Source: Mesorhizobium sp. AR10 | Lineage (GTDB): Bacteria > Pseudomonadota > Alphaproteobacteria > Rhizobiales > Rhizobiaceae | NCBI RefSeq assembly: GCF_024746795.1 | Contig: NZ_CP080524.1 | Location: forward strand, 1,364,001-1,428,000 | DNA: 64,000 nt | Reading direction: 5' to 3' | Shown here: piece by piece, positions 21,452 to 34,537 of the stretch | Numbering within the stretch: position 1 is the stretch's first letter | Layout: each line of letters opens with the position of its first letter | Made by a program: the position numbers and the translations under genes | Notes under the pieces: model-generated | What the model was told of the DNA's origin: nothing | The model's input: only the letters and a program-made list of their open reading frames with translations | Databases searched by the model: none

Positions 21452-22011
21452 GTGGCCCAATCGTCATCGCCAATCTCAGGTGTCGCAGAACGCTACGCGG
21501 GTTCGCTGTTCGAGCTCGCGCTGCAGGCAAATTCGATCACCGAGGTCGAAGCCGACCTCAGCAGTTTCGAAGCCATGCTCGATGGCAGTGCGGACCTTTC
21601 GCGCCTGATCAAGAGCCCGGTGTTCTCAAGTGAAGACCAGGCCAAGGCGATCGCGGCGATCGCCGACAAGGCAGGAATCTCCGGCCTCACCGGCAATTTC
21701 CTGCGCGTCGTCGCCCGCAACCGCCGGCTGTTCGCCATTCCCGGCATGATCAAGGCATTCCGCCAGATCGCCGCCGAACATCGTGGCGAGACGGCTGCTG
21801 AAGTCACCTCCGCGCATGAACTGACGGCGGCCCAGCAGACCGAACTGAAGGCGGCGCTGAAGAGCGTTGCCGGCAAGGATGTGGCCATCGCCGTGACCGT
21901 CGATCCGTCGCTGCTCGGCGGGCTGGTGGTCAAGATGGGCTCGCGCCAGATCGACACGTCGCTCAAAACCAAACTCAATTCGCTCAAGCTTGCACTGAAA
22001 GAGGTCGGCTG

Positions 22012-22012
<1 letters not shown>
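21452..22012 (+). CDS. atpH: ATP synthase F1 subunit delta
   Basis: This 186-residue delta subunit (OSCP type) joins the F1 head to the peripheral stalk. It starts with [16 protein letters not shown], the conserved N-terminal helix, and ends with the family motif [21 protein letters not shown]. The GTG at 21452 gives the usual length. The in-frame ATG at 21362 would add 30 unrelated residues. Its stop overlaps the atpA start by one base (TGATG). It is the first gene of the F1 operon atpHAGDC. Confidence 0.95.
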
Positions 22013-23541
<1,529 letters not shown>

Positions 23542-23574
23542 ACGAAGCCGATTGGGTTGGATCAGGTTTGAAGC

Positions 23575-24459
23575 ATGCCTTCATTAAAAGACCTTCGTAA
23601 CCGTATCGCCTCGGTCAAGGCGACGCAGAAGATCACCAAGGCGATGCAGATGGTCGCCGCGGCGAAGCTGCGTCGCGCGCAGGAAGCGGCAGAAGCGGCG
23701 CGCCCCTATTCGGAGCGCATGGGCGCGGTGCTGGCCAACATCACCCAGGCGATCGGCGACGGTGGCGATGCCCCGGCGCTGATGACGGGCACCGGCAAGG
23801 ATGACGTGCACCTGCTCGTCGTCTGTACCGCCGAGCGCGGCCTGTGCGGCGGCTTCAATTCGCAGATCGCCCGCCACGCCCGCGATCACATCCGCAGGCT
23901 GCTGGCCGACGGCAAGCAGGTCAAGATCATCTGCGTCGGCAAGAAGGGTTTCGACATCCTGCGCCGCGACTACGCCGCGCAGATCATCGACCGTGTCGAT
24001 CTGCGCGAGGTCAAGACGCTCGGCTTCGTCAATGCCGATGCCATTGCCCGGAAGATCATCCACCTCTTCAGCGAGGGCGGCTTCGACATCTGCACGCTGT
24101 TCTATTCGCAGTTCAAGTCGGTGATCAGCCAGATCCCGACGACGCAACAGATCATTCCTGCCGGCTTGTCTTCCGCCCCAGCCGAGGTGAAGGACGGTGG
24201 CAGCGCCGTCTATGAATACGAGCCGGAGCCGGGCGAGATCCTCGCCGACCTCATTCCGCGCAACATCTCCGTGCAGGTTTTCCGGGCGCTGCTCGAAAAT
24301 GCAGCCGGCGAGATGGGTGCCAAGATGAGCGCCATGGACAATGCGACGCGCAACGCCGGCGACATGATCAACAAATTGTCGATCACCTACAACCGCCAGC
24401 GGCAGGCGCAGATCACCAAGGAACTGATCGAAATCATTTCGGGCGCCGAAGCGCTCTAG
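23575..24459 (+). CDS. atpG: ATP synthase F1 subunit gamma
   Basis: This 294-residue rotor-shaft subunit has the N-terminal coiled coil [20 protein letters not shown] and the C-terminal coiled coil ending [19 protein letters not shown]. The Rossmann-like middle carries [12 protein letters not shown]. It turns inside the alpha/beta hexamer and couples proton flow to ATP synthesis. It lies 33 bases after atpA. Confidence 0.98.
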   Translation: MPSLKDLRNRIASVKATQKITKAMQMVAAAKLRRAQEAAEAARPYSERMGAVLANITQAIGDGGDAPALMTGTGKDDVHLLVVCTAERGLCGGFNSQIARHARDHIRRLLADGKQVKIICVGKKGFDILRRDYAAQIIDRVDLREVKTLGFVNADAIARKIIHLFSEGGFDICTLFYSQFKSVISQIPTTQQIIPAGLSSAPAEVKDGGSAVYEYEPEPGEILADLIPRNISVQVFRALLENAAGEMGAKMSAMDNATRNAGDMINKLSITYNRQRQAQITKELIEIISGAEAL

Positions 24460-24503
24460 GCGCGCTCCCACGAAGGTCGCCGACCTTCAAGCGGATCGTG
24501 TGA

Positions 24504-26117
<1,614 letters not shown>

Positions 26118-26120
26118 GAA

Positions 26121-26220
26121 GCGAATAGGGAGTAGTCAGTAGTGAGTAGAGAATAGCAGGTGCGTGATGGGGGCCGGTTGGGGCCACTTCACTACTTACT
26201 ACTCACTATTCCCTACTCGC
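26121..26220 (+). repeat. Long imperfect inverted repeat in the atpD-atpC gap
   Basis: The arms 26121-26157 and 26191-26220 are built from variants of AGTAGTGAGTAG and pair over about 30 bases around a GC-rich loop. It lies inside the atp operon immediately before atpC. A transcript would fold it into a long hairpin. It looks like a mobile intergenic repeat that could also stabilise the upstream mRNA. Confidence 0.75.
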
Positions 26221-26230
26221 TAAATTGATC

Positions 26231-26638
26231 ATGGCTGAAGCTTTCCAATTCGAACTGGTCTCGCCGGAGCGCCTCTTGGTTTCCGAGCAGGTGGAGTCCG
26301 TCGTCATTCCGGGCGCCGAAGGTGAAATGACCGTGATGGCGCATCATGCGCCGGTCATGACCACGATCAAGCCGGGCGTGGTTACGCTGAGGACGGCGGC
26401 TGGCCAGGAAGAACGCTATGTGGTGTTCGGCGGCTTCGCCGATATCGTTCCGTCGGGCTGCACGCTGCTGGCCGAATCGGCTGTGGCCGTCGGCGACATC
26501 GACCGCGCCGACCTTGCCCGCCGCATCCAGGAGGCCAAGGAAGACGCGGCCGACGCCAAGGACGACCAGACCCGCAGCAAAGCTGAACAGTTTCTTGCCC
26601 AGCTCACCACGCTGGAAGGCGCCATCCTGCCGGCCTAA
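26231..26638 (+). CDS. atpC: ATP synthase F1 subunit epsilon
   Basis: This 135-residue subunit has the N-terminal beta-sandwich (FELVSPERLLVSEQVESVV, then GAEGEMTVMAHHAPVMT) and the C-terminal helical hairpin that inhibits ATP hydrolysis. The ATG at 26231 fits the family. No clear ribosome binding site precedes it, because the long inverted repeat occupies the leader. It ends the F1 operon, and a strong terminator follows. Confidence 0.95.
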   Translation: MAEAFQFELVSPERLLVSEQVESVVIPGAEGEMTVMAHHAPVMTTIKPGVVTLRTAAGQEERYVVFGGFADIVPSGCTLLAESAVAVGDIDRADLARRIQEAKEDAADAKDDQTRSKAEQFLAQLTTLEGAILPA

Positions 26639-26661
26639 GCGAAGCTCATTTCGTGATCATC

Positions 26662-26687
26662 AAAAGCCGGGTCTTGCCCGGCTTTTT
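26662..26687 (+). terminator. Intrinsic terminator of the atp operon
   Basis: The stem AAAGCCGGG/CCCGGCTTT has a TCTT loop and a T-run on the 3' side. It lies 25 bases after atpC. Confidence 0.9.
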
Positions 26688-26865
26688 ATTTGCCTGTCAG
26701 ACACCTCGCCCTCCGGCCGGGAGAGCTTCGACCGCACGCAAAACGTCAGGCAATTCAGCTGGGCTCTCAGCCGACGATGCAGGGATAGCCGGCCCCGGCC
26801 TGGCGGATAGGGGCCAGCGTGACCAGATCGTGGGGCGCGAATCGGAGCCGGCTCTGCCTCATCAG

Positions 26866-28344
26866 TCATTCGCTCCGTATGCCCAGCGCGGCCAGCGCAA
26901 GAGCCGGCCCGCCCTGCCTGAGATGGACGAGATGGGTGGCCACGAACTCGATCAGCGTCTGGCGCTCGGCGTGGTCACTGGCGAAGCCCGCGAGGTCGAA
27001 CACAGCCGCCACCGTCTCTTCCGTCGGCAGATCCCGGCCTAGAAGTGCCATCAGCGCCGCGTCGAGCGGATCGGTGAAATGGCGTTCCGGCAAGGTCTTG
27101 CCGCGCGCCGCGCAAGCAGCAATCCAGGCAGCCACCACCAGCGGCAGATGCTCAGGCAGAGCGCCGGCCGCGATGCACTCGACGGTGGAGGCGACAATGC
27201 GCTGCGGCAATTTCTGGCTGCCGTCATTGGCGATCTGCGCCGTGCGATGCGCGAGTGCGGTGTTCGAAAAACGCTCGGTGAGTTGCGCCGTGTAATCAGC
27301 CGTATCGAGCCCGGCATCCTTCGGCAGTGTCGGGATGGCCTCGACCCACAATGCGTCGACGAACTGCCGGATCGCCGGATCGGCAAAGGCGCGGTCGACC
27401 GTGTCGTGACCGCTGAGCAGGCCGAGATAGGCGATCGCCGAATGCGCGCCATTGAGCAGCCTCAGCTTCATGTCCTCGGAGGGCCTGACATCACTGACCA
27501 TGGTGACGCCGAATTTTTCCCAGGCCGGCCGGCCCGCAGGGAAATCGTCCTCGATCACCCATTGGCAGAACGGCTCGGTCATGACCGGCCAGGCGTCCTC
27601 GACGCCGAGCTGACTGGCGATCCGCGCCCGGTCGGCGTCGGTGGTCGCCGGCACGATGCGATCGACCATGCTCGACGGGAACGCCACCCCGTCGGCGATA
27701 TGGCGGGCAAGATCAGGACTGCGCAACGTGGCGAACTCGGCCAGCAATCGGTGCAACGTGGCGCCGTTGGCCGGAAGGTTGTCGCAGCAGAGCACCGTGA
27801 AAGGCGGCGTGCCGGCGGCGCGGCGCCGTGACAGGGATTCAGTCAGGAAACCATGCGCGGTCCTGGGCGCCTGCGGGTTCCCCAGGTCGTGGATGATGTC
27901 GGGGTGGGTGGTGTCGAGCCCACCGCTCGCCGCCCTGAGATAGGCCTTCTCGGTGATCGTCAGGGTAACGATACGCGTGCGCGGATCCGTAAGCGCTGCC
28001 AACACCGCGCCCGGCTCTTGCGGCGCCACCAGCATCGACAGGATCGAGCCGACGACGCGAAGGTTCTCGCCGCCGCTGCTTCTGACCGCCAGCGTGTAGA
28101 GCCCGTCCTGCGGCGCCAGCGCGTCGCGCGTATCGGCACTGCGCAGCGAGACACCGACAATGCCCCAGCCGGTTTCCCCTGCCGCAAGGCAGTCATCGAC
28201 ATAGGCCGCCTGATGGGCGCGGTGGAACGCACCGACGCCAAGATGGACGATGCCCGGTGTAATGCCGCCGCGATCATACAAGGGGAACGCGGCCGAGGCC
28301 GGCAGGGCCTGCCGCGTGCTGTTGGAGAGGCGTCTGGTCGTCAT
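26866..28344 (-). CDS. uxuB: Mannitol dehydrogenase family protein, probable fructuronate reductase
   Basis: This 492-residue NAD-dependent polyol dehydrogenase of the long-chain family has GIVHLGVGAFHRAHQA, the N-terminal nucleotide-binding motif. The catalytic lysine region is MKLRLLNGAHSAIAYLG. Because it faces uxaC across a shared operator, it most likely reduces D-fructuronate to D-mannonate rather than acting on mannitol. No uxuA (mannonate dehydratase) lies in the window. The ATG at 28344 is preceded by CAGGA. In-frame ATGs just upstream (28353, 28365) are alternatives. Confidence 0.9.
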   Translation of the reverse strand: MTTRRLSNSTRQALPASAAFPLYDRGGITPGIVHLGVGAFHRAHQAAYVDDCLAAGETGWGIVGVSLRSADTRDALAPQDGLYTLAVRSSGGENLRVVGSILSMLVAPQEPGAVLAALTDPRTRIVTLTITEKAYLRAASGGLDTTHPDIIHDLGNPQAPRTAHGFLTESLSRRRAAGTPPFTVLCCDNLPANGATLHRLLAEFATLRSPDLARHIADGVAFPSSMVDRIVPATTDADRARIASQLGVEDAWPVMTEPFCQWVIEDDFPAGRPAWEKFGVTMVSDVRPSEDMKLRLLNGAHSAIAYLGLLSGHDTVDRAFADPAIRQFVDALWVEAIPTLPKDAGLDTADYTAQLTERFSNTALAHRTAQIANDGSQKLPQRIVASTVECIAAGALPEHLPLVVAAWIAACAARGKTLPERHFTDPLDAALMALLGRDLPTEETVAAVFDLAGFASDHAERQTLIEFVATHLVHLRQGGPALALAALGIRSE

Positions 28345-28425
28345 GTGCGGCATGTCCTGAGGCATGGTCGGCAGGCGGCGTAACATCCGCCTCCCCGCCG
28401 CACAATGGGCGGTCATCGCGTAAAA

Positions 28426-28460
28426 GTCATCATACAACAATCCAATTTTTGTATGTTGAC
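28426..28460. promoter_or_regulatory. Inverted-repeat operator between uxuB and uxaC, probably for the GntR regulator
   Basis: GTCATCATACAA (28426-28437) and TTGTATGTTGAC (28449-28460) match as reverse complements at 11 of 12 positions with an 11-base spacer. TTGTATG-type half-sites are typical of FadR-subfamily GntR regulators of hexuronate genes. The position between divergent uxuB and uxaC would allow control of both directions. Confidence 0.6.
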
Positions 28461-28505
28461 ATTATTTCTCTGCGACCCTACCGATGGCGACATGGGAGGA
28501 TCGAC

Positions 28506-29915
28506 GTGGCTGGACTGACCGATCCGGATTTGCTGTTTGCTTCGGAGGCGCGTCCGCTTTCGCTTGCCCGCGATCTTTACGCCGGGGTGAACGATCTGCC
28601 GATCGTCAGCCCGCACGGCCACACCGATCCGCGCTGGTATGCGCTCAACGAACCGTTTCCAGATCCGGCGCAATTGCTGATCGTGCCGGACCATTACATT
28701 TTCCGTATGCTGTTCAGCCAGGGCGTCCGCCTGGAAGACCTCGGCGTACCGACCCTGGACGGCGCGCCGGTGGAGACCGACGGCAGGACGATCTGGCGGC
28801 GCTTTGCCGAGCACTATTATCTGTTCCGCGGCACGCCGACCCGGCTGTGGTTCGACCATGTGCTTGACCATCTGTTCGGTATCGACGAGCCGTTAAGCGC
28901 CGCGACAGCCGACCGGCATTACGACGCGATCGCGACACTGCTGCAGCGTGACGATTTTCGCCCACGTGCCCTGTTCGAGCGCTTCAATATCGAGGTCATC
29001 GCGACGACGGAGGGCGCGCTCGACGATCTCAAATGGCACAAGGCGATTCGCGACAGCGGCTGGCAGGGACGTGTCATCACCGCGTACCGGCCGGACGCCG
29101 TCGTCGATCCCGACTTCGAGGGGTTTTCGGCCAATCTCGACCGGCTCGGCGAAATCTCCGGCTACGACACCGGCAGCTGGGCCGGATATCTCGATGCACA
29201 TCGCCAGCGGCGCGCATTCTTCAAAAGCTTTGGCGCGACCTCGTCCGATCACGGTCACCCGACGGCCGACACCGCCAATCTCTCCGATGCCGCCGCCGAG
29301 GAGCTGTTCAATCGCATCCGTCATGGGTCGGAGGACGAGCGCGCGCGAAAACTGTTTCGCGCCCAGATGCTGACCGAGATGGCCAAGATGAGCCGCGACG
29401 ACGGGCTGGTGCTGCAGATCCACCCCGGCTCCTGGCGCAATCATTCGCCAGCCGTCTTTCAGAATTTCGGCCGGGACAAGGGGTTCGATATCCCCACCCG
29501 CACCGACTATGCGGCGGCGCTGAAGCCGCTGCTCGACTGCGTCGGGCTGGAACGCGACCTCACCATCATCCTCTTCACCCTCGACGAAACCAGCTATGCG
29601 CGCGAACTGGCGCCGCTGGCCGGCGTCTATCCGGCACTGAAACTCGGGCCGGCCTGGTGGTTCCACGACAGTCCGGAAGGCATGCGCCGCTTCCGCGAGA
29701 TGACCACCGAGACGGCCGGGTTCTACAACACGGTCGGCTTCAACGACGACACCCGCGCCTTTCCGTCCATTCCCGCCCGCCACGATGTGGCGCGTCGGGT
29801 CGACTGCGCCTTTTTGGCGCGTCTCGTCGCCGAGCATCGACTGCGCGAAGACGAGGCGCACGAACTGGCGCGAGAGCTTGCCTACACGCTTGCGAAGAAA
29901 GCGTACCGGCTCTGA
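28506..29915 (+). CDS. uxaC: Glucuronate isomerase
   Basis: This 469-residue TIM-barrel isomerase of the amidohydrolase-like UxaC family converts D-glucuronate to D-fructuronate or D-galacturonate to D-tagaturonate. The metal-binding HGH is at residues 37-39 in [10 protein letters not shown], and further family marks are [12 protein letters not shown] and [11 protein letters not shown]. The start is GTG at 28506, preceded by GGGAGGA. It opens the operon of TRAP transporter, regulator and kdu genes. Confidence 0.95.
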   Translation: MAGLTDPDLLFASEARPLSLARDLYAGVNDLPIVSPHGHTDPRWYALNEPFPDPAQLLIVPDHYIFRMLFSQGVRLEDLGVPTLDGAPVETDGRTIWRRFAEHYYLFRGTPTRLWFDHVLDHLFGIDEPLSAATADRHYDAIATLLQRDDFRPRALFERFNIEVIATTEGALDDLKWHKAIRDSGWQGRVITAYRPDAVVDPDFEGFSANLDRLGEISGYDTGSWAGYLDAHRQRRAFFKSFGATSSDHGHPTADTANLSDAAAEELFNRIRHGSEDERARKLFRAQMLTEMAKMSRDDGLVLQIHPGSWRNHSPAVFQNFGRDKGFDIPTRTDYAAALKPLLDCVGLERDLTIILFTLDETSYARELAPLAGVYPALKLGPAWWFHDSPEGMRRFREMTTETAGFYNTVGFNDDTRAFPSIPARHDVARRVDCAFLARLVAEHRLREDEAHELARELAYTLAKKAYRL

Positions 29916-29949
29916 GCCGGGCGCCAAGGATCTAAAAAGGGAGGAAGTC

Positions 29950-30927
29950 ATGTTGCATTTTTCGAAACTGACGGCAGCCACATTCGCCTTCGGCTCGTTG
30001 ATGATCGGCGTTGCCAACGCTGAAACCGTGCTGCGCTCGGCCGACACGCATCCGGACGGTTATCCGACCGTCGAGGCGGTCAAATATATGGGCGAGCTGA
30101 TCAAGGAGCGCACCAAGGGCGCCTACGCGGTCGAGGTTTACCACTCGGCGCAGCTCGGCGAGGAAAAGGACACGATCGAGCAGACCCAGGCCGGCGTGCT
30201 CGACCTCAATCGCGTGTCGATGGGGCCCTTCAACGGCATCGTGCGGGAGACGGCGGTGCCGTCGCTGCCCTACATCTTCCGCTCGGTCGACCACATGCGT
30301 CATGTCATGGACGGGCCGGTCGGCGAGCAGATCCTGAAGGCATTCGAGGCGCATGATCTGGTCGGCCTTGCCTTCTACGATTCCGGCGCGCGCTCCTTCT
30401 ACAACACCAAGAAGGACATCACCTCGATCGCCGACCTGAAAGGCATGAAGTTCCGCGTCATCCAGTCCGACGTGTTCGTCGACATGGTCAACGCGCTCGG
30501 CGCCAATGCGACGCCAATGGCTTATGGCGAAGTCTATTCGGCCCTGGAAACCGGCGTCATCGACGGCGCCGAAAACAATTGGCCGAGCTTCGAATCCGCC
30601 AAGCACTTCGAGGTCGCCAAGCATTACACGCTCGACCAGCACCAGATCGTGCCAGAAGTCCTCGTCATGTCGAAGGCCAGCTGGGACAAGCTGTCGCCGG
30701 AGGACCAGGCTGTCGTCAGGCAGGCGGCCAAGGACAGCGTCGTCAAGATGCGCGAACTGTGGGATGCGCGCGAGAAGAAGTCGCGCGACATCGTCGAAGC
30801 TGCCGGCGTCAAGGTCAGCGAGATCGACAAGCAGCCGCTGATCGACGCGATGAAGCCGGTCTACGAGAAGTATCTGTCGACGCCCGAGCTGAAAGACCTC
30901 GCCGCGCGCATCCAGGCGACCGAGTGA
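29950..30927 (+). CDS. dctP: TRAP transporter substrate-binding protein (DctP family)
   Basis: This 325-residue periplasmic binding protein has a signal peptide ending at about residue 24 (GVANA). The TRAP-type domain begins [16 protein letters not shown]. The conserved arginine that binds the substrate carboxylate is in MKFRVIQSD, and [15 protein letters not shown] is the usual downstream motif. In this operon the ligand is probably glucuronate, galacturonate or an unsaturated relative. A good ribosome binding site (AGGGAGGA) precedes the start. Confidence 0.95.
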   Translation: MLHFSKLTAATFAFGSLMIGVANAETVLRSADTHPDGYPTVEAVKYMGELIKERTKGAYAVEVYHSAQLGEEKDTIEQTQAGVLDLNRVSMGPFNGIVRETAVPSLPYIFRSVDHMRHVMDGPVGEQILKAFEAHDLVGLAFYDSGARSFYNTKKDITSIADLKGMKFRVIQSDVFVDMVNALGANATPMAYGEVYSALETGVIDGAENNWPSFESAKHFEVAKHYTLDQHQIVPEVLVMSKASWDKLSPEDQAVVRQAAKDSVVKMRELWDAREKKSRDIVEAAGVKVSEIDKQPLIDAMKPVYEKYLSTPELKDLAARIQATE

Positions 30928-30997
30928 TCATTCCGGATCAGGAGCGTACGCGCTCCCGATAGCCTGCCCGGCGCGGGCCGACCAGAGGAGGATATCG

Positions 30998-31588
30998 ATG
31001 GCGGACAGGAATGGTTCCAGAAGAGACGCGACGTCGCTTCCGGCGGCATCGCCGCTGCGACGCTTCAGCGCCATTTTGACCAGGCTGTGCGACTTCTGCC
31101 TCTATCTGGCCGGTGCCGGGCTCGTCGTCATGACGGCGCTTGTCGCCTGTCAGGTCTTTTCCCGGTTCGTCCTCAACGCATCGCTGAGCTGGACCGAGAC
31201 CGGCGCCATCATGGTGATGAGCTGGTTCATCTTCCTGGGCGCCGCCGTCGGCGTGCGCGAGAATTTCCACATGGGGTTCGACGTGCTGCTCTATGTCTTG
31301 CCCAAGGGCAGCAAGGGCGCGTTGCGGACCGTTTCCGACCTGGTCGCGCTCGCCTTCGGCATCGGCATGGTGTGGTACGGGCTCAAGCTGGTTGCGCTGA
31401 CCTGGCAATCGACCATCCCGGCGCTCGGACTACCCGGCGGCTTCGACTATCTGCCGCTGTCAGTGGGCGGGGCGCTGATCAGCCTGTTTTCGCTGGAGCG
31501 CATGTTGCTCAGATGGGCCGGGATCGATGTCGACAGGGACATCAATCTCGAAGATGTGCCCGAAATGCCAGCGGTGCAGGAGGCCTAG
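30998..31588 (+). CDS. dctQ: TRAP transporter small permease (DctQ)
   Basis: This 196-residue inner-membrane protein has about four hydrophobic helices, at roughly residues 32-55, 68-85, 106-125 and 145-163. The family motif FSRFVLNASLSWTE follows the first helix. It pairs with the DctM subunit encoded 3 bases downstream and receives substrate from the binding protein upstream. The start follows GAGGAGGAT. Confidence 0.93.
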   Translation: MADRNGSRRDATSLPAASPLRRFSAILTRLCDFCLYLAGAGLVVMTALVACQVFSRFVLNASLSWTETGAIMVMSWFIFLGAAVGVRENFHMGFDVLLYVLPKGSKGALRTVSDLVALAFGIGMVWYGLKLVALTWQSTIPALGLPGGFDYLPLSVGGALISLFSLERMLLRWAGIDVDRDINLEDVPEMPAVQEA

Positions 31589-31591
31589 ACC

Positions 31592-32872
31592 ATGGAGATC
31601 TGGATCCTGTTCGGCGTCTTCACGCTGCTTATGTTCATCGGCACGCCGATTGCGTTCTGTCTCGGCGCCGCCAGCTTCGCCACCATCGTCTATCTCGGCC
31701 TGCCGCCGCTGGTGGTGTTCCAGCGGCTGAATTCCGGCATGAGCGTCTTTTCGCTGATGGCGATCCCGTTCTTCATCTATGCGGGCGACCTGATGGTGCG
31801 CGGCGGCATCGCCCAGCGCATCGTCGCCTTCGCCGGCTCGCTTGTCGGGCACATGCGCGGCGGGCTCGGACAGGTCAACATCATCGCCGCCACGCTGTTC
31901 GGCGGCATTTCCGGGTCGGCGGTTGCCGAAGCCGCCGCCGTCGGCGGGTTGATGATCCCGCAGATGAAAGAGCGCGGCTATGGCGCCGACTACGCCGTCA
32001 ACGTCACCTCGATGGCGGCGCTGATCGCGCTTCTGTTGCCGCCGTCGCAGAACATGATCATCTATTCAATCGCCGGCGGCGGCAAGATTTCGATCGCCGA
32101 CCTGTTTACCGCCGGCATCCTGCCCGGCCTGCTGCTCGCCGCGTCGCTGATGGTCACCGCCTATGTCGTGGCGCGCCAGCGCGGCTATCCGACCGAGCCC
32201 TTTCCCGGCTTCGCCAGGGCCGGCCGGCTGTTCCTCATTTCCATTCCCGGGTTGCTGCTTATCGGCATCATTTTCGGCGGCGTCCGTTCGGGCGTCTTCA
32301 CCGCCAGCGAAAGCTCCTGCATCGCCGTCATCTACGCTCTGCTCGTCACCGTCCTTGGCTATCGCTCGATGCGGTGGAACGACTTCGTCCATGCCACGAT
32401 GGGCGCGGTGCGCACCACGGCAATGGTGCTGCTGATCATCGGCATGGCCGCCTCGTTCAGCTGGCTGATGGCCTATCTCAGGGTGCCGGCGGCCTTGATC
32501 GCCGGCATGAACGCCATCTCCACCGACCCGCTGGTCGTGCTCCTGCTGCTCAACGTGCTGATGCTGTTGCTCGGTACCTTCATGGACATGGGGCCGATGA
32601 TCATCATCTGCACGCCGATTTTCCTGCCGCTTGTGACGCATTACGGCGTCGATCCGGTGCATTTCGGCGTCATCACCATTCTCAACCTGGGCATCGGGCT
32701 GAACACGCCGCCGGTCGGCACGGTGCAATTCGTCGCCTGCGCCGTCGGCAAGATCACGGTGTGGGAAGCAATGCGCTCGATCTGGCCTTTCTATGGCGCG
32801 GGGCTCGTGGTTCTGGGGCTGGTGACCTATATTCCGGCCATTTCGCTCTGGCTGCCGAGCGTCTTCAAATAG
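31592..32872 (+). CDS. dctM: TRAP transporter large permease (DctM)
   Basis: This 426-residue membrane protein with about 12 helices forms the sodium-coupled transport channel. It shows the DctM marks GMSVFSLMAIPFFIYAGDLM and LFGGISGSAVAEAAAVGGLM near the N-terminus, and NLGIGLNTPPVGTVQF near the end. It is spaced 3 bases from dctQ and 9 bases from the GntR gene, so the genes form one transcription unit. Confidence 0.95.
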   Translation: MEIWILFGVFTLLMFIGTPIAFCLGAASFATIVYLGLPPLVVFQRLNSGMSVFSLMAIPFFIYAGDLMVRGGIAQRIVAFAGSLVGHMRGGLGQVNIIAATLFGGISGSAVAEAAAVGGLMIPQMKERGYGADYAVNVTSMAALIALLLPPSQNMIIYSIAGGGKISIADLFTAGILPGLLLAASLMVTAYVVARQRGYPTEPFPGFARAGRLFLISIPGLLLIGIIFGGVRSGVFTASESSCIAVIYALLVTVLGYRSMRWNDFVHATMGAVRTTAMVLLIIGMAASFSWLMAYLRVPAALIAGMNAISTDPLVVLLLLNVLMLLLGTFMDMGPMIIICTPIFLPLVTHYGVDPVHFGVITILNLGIGLNTPPVGTVQFVACAVGKITVWEAMRSIWPFYGAGLVVLGLVTYIPAISLWLPSVFK

Positions 32873-32881
32873 GGGTGGGAC

Positions 32882-33658
32882 ATGGCATCGGATACCGCAA
32901 TGGACCTCAGGGTCGAACGCAAGCCCAAGCTTTCGGAAACCGTCGTCGCGGCGATCCGCAAGCAGCTCCAGGCGGGCGAAATCCAGCCGGGACAAAAACT
33001 GCCGACGGAAGGCCAGCTGACCGAAACCTTTGGCGTCAGCCGCACCGTCATCCGCGAAGCGCTGGCCAAGCTTGCCGCCGACGGTCTGGTCGAGGCGCGC
33101 CAGGGCGCCGGCGTCTTCGTCATCGAACATGTCTCGACGATGTTCGGCGCGCTTGCCGCCGAAATGGGCACCAAGGATTCGATCGCGCTCAGCGTGCTGG
33201 AAGTCCGGCTGGCGATCGAGATCGAATCGGCAGGGCTCGCCGCCGTTCGTCGCAACGCCGCGCAGGAAGCGGCGATCCAGGAGGCCTTTTTCGAGTTCGA
33301 GCGATTGCTGTTGAACAGCGAGCCCACAGGTCCAGCCGATCTCGCTTTCCATCGGGCCATCGCCAGCGCCACCAACAACCCGTTCTATGTCGAGATGCTC
33401 GATGTGCTCGGGCGGCGCGCCATTCCTTGCGACGTGACCTCACCCTGGTCGACTGAACTCGTCCAGTCCGACAGCTATCAGCGCGGGCTGCAGCGCGAGC
33501 ATCTGGTGATCCTGAACGCCATTACCACAGGCGATGCCGAGGCTGCTCGCGAGGCCATGCGCAAGCACCTCACTGCCAGCCAGCAGCGCTACCGCGAGCG
33601 CTTGCATGCACGTCAGGTTTTCTACGCCGACTCGGTCAAAACGGCGGCAACCGAATAA
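32882..33658 (+). CDS. GntR family regulator, FadR/FCD subfamily (probable uronate operon regulator)
   Basis: This 258-residue regulator has an N-terminal winged helix at about residues 15-80 (LPTEGQLTETFGVSRTVIREAL). A C-terminal all-helical FCD ligand domain carries the metal-binding residues in FHRAIA and the conserved H in LQREHLVIL. It is encoded within the operon and is the obvious candidate to bind the 28426-28460 inverted repeat. The ligand may be a uronate intermediate. An in-frame ATG at residue 7 is an alternative start. Confidence 0.92.
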   Translation: MASDTAMDLRVERKPKLSETVVAAIRKQLQAGEIQPGQKLPTEGQLTETFGVSRTVIREALAKLAADGLVEARQGAGVFVIEHVSTMFGALAAEMGTKDSIALSVLEVRLAIEIESAGLAAVRRNAAQEAAIQEAFFEFERLLLNSEPTGPADLAFHRAIASATNNPFYVEMLDVLGRRAIPCDVTSPWSTELVQSDSYQRGLQREHLVILNAITTGDAEAAREAMRKHLTASQQRYRERLHARQVFYADSVKTAATE

Positions 33659-33679
33659 TCCTTTCCAGCTGGGGCAACG

Positions 33680-34537
33680 ATGAATCAGACTCACACGCAT
33701 ACCGACTTCACATCACGTTTCGCCATCGACCCGGTTGCCGCGGCTTCCATGGGAACCGACGAGCTGCGTCACAATTTCCACATTGAAGGCCTGTTCCAGC
33801 CCGGCCGCATCGGCCTGACCTATACCCACTACGACCGTATGATCGTCGGCGGCGCGATGCCGGCGGCCGGACCGCTTCTGCTGGAGGCGATCAAGCCGAC
33901 GGGAACCAAGAATTTTCTCGATCGCCGCGAAATGATCGCCGTCAATATCGGCGGCGCCGGCAGCGTGAAAGCCAGCGGCCAGTCCTATGATCTTGCCACG
34001 CGCGACATGCTCTATCTCGGCATGGGTGCCACCGAGGTGTCGTTCGCTTCGACCAACCCGGCCGAGCCGGCCAAATTCTACCTGCTCAGCGCGCCGGCGC
34101 ATCAGAGCTTTCCCAGCCGGCTTATCCGCATCGGTGATGCCAAGCGCCTCGATCTCGGCAGCCAGGCGACTTGCAATCAACGGTCGATCTTCCAGTTCAT
34201 CCATGCCGATGGCGTGAAAACCTGCCAGCTGGTCGTCGGCATGACCCAGCTTGCACCCGGCTCGGTGTGGAACACCATGCCCTGCCATGTGCATGACCGG
34301 CGCATGGAGGCCTATCTCTATTTCGATCTGCCGGAGACGGCGCGGGTGTTTCATTTCATGGGTGAGCCGGACGAAACCCGCCATCTGGTCATGCGCAACG
34401 AGGAGGCGGTGCTGTCGCCGGGATGGTCGATCCATTCGGGCGCTGGCACCTCCAATTACGCCTTCGTCTGGGCGATGGCCGGCGACAATGTCGACTATAC
34501 CGATGTCGATCCGGTGGCGCTGGACGATCTGCGGTGA
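33680..34537 (+). CDS. kduI: 5-dehydro-4-deoxy-D-glucuronate isomerase
   Basis: This 285-residue cupin-type isomerase converts 5-keto-4-deoxyuronate to 2,5-diketo-3-deoxygluconate. Family marks include FHIEGLFQPGRIGLTYTHYD near the N-terminus, and the zinc-binding histidines in MPCHVHDRRMEAYLYF (about residues 196-211). Its stop overlaps the kduD start (GTGA), so translation is coupled. The pair indicates use of oligouronides produced by pectin or alginate-type lyases. Confidence 0.95.
   Translation: MNQTHTHTDFTSRFAIDPVAAASMGTDELRHNFHIEGLFQPGRIGLTYTHYDRMIVGGAMPAAGPLLLEAIKPTGTKNFLDRREMIAVNIGGAGSVKASGQSYDLATRDMLYLGMGATEVSFASTNPAEPAKFYLLSAPAHQSFPSRLIRIGDAKRLDLGSQATCNQRSIFQFIHADGVKTCQLVVGMTQLAPGSVWNTMPCHVHDRRMEAYLYFDLPETARVFHFMGEPDETRHLVMRNEEAVLSPGWSIHSGAGTSNYAFVWAMAGDNVDYTDVDPVALDDLR

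Noticed and set aside
31087..33456. 789-codon plus-strand frame across dctQ, dctM and the GntR gene
   Set aside because: It overlaps three well-supported genes in another frame and is Arg/His-rich without domains.
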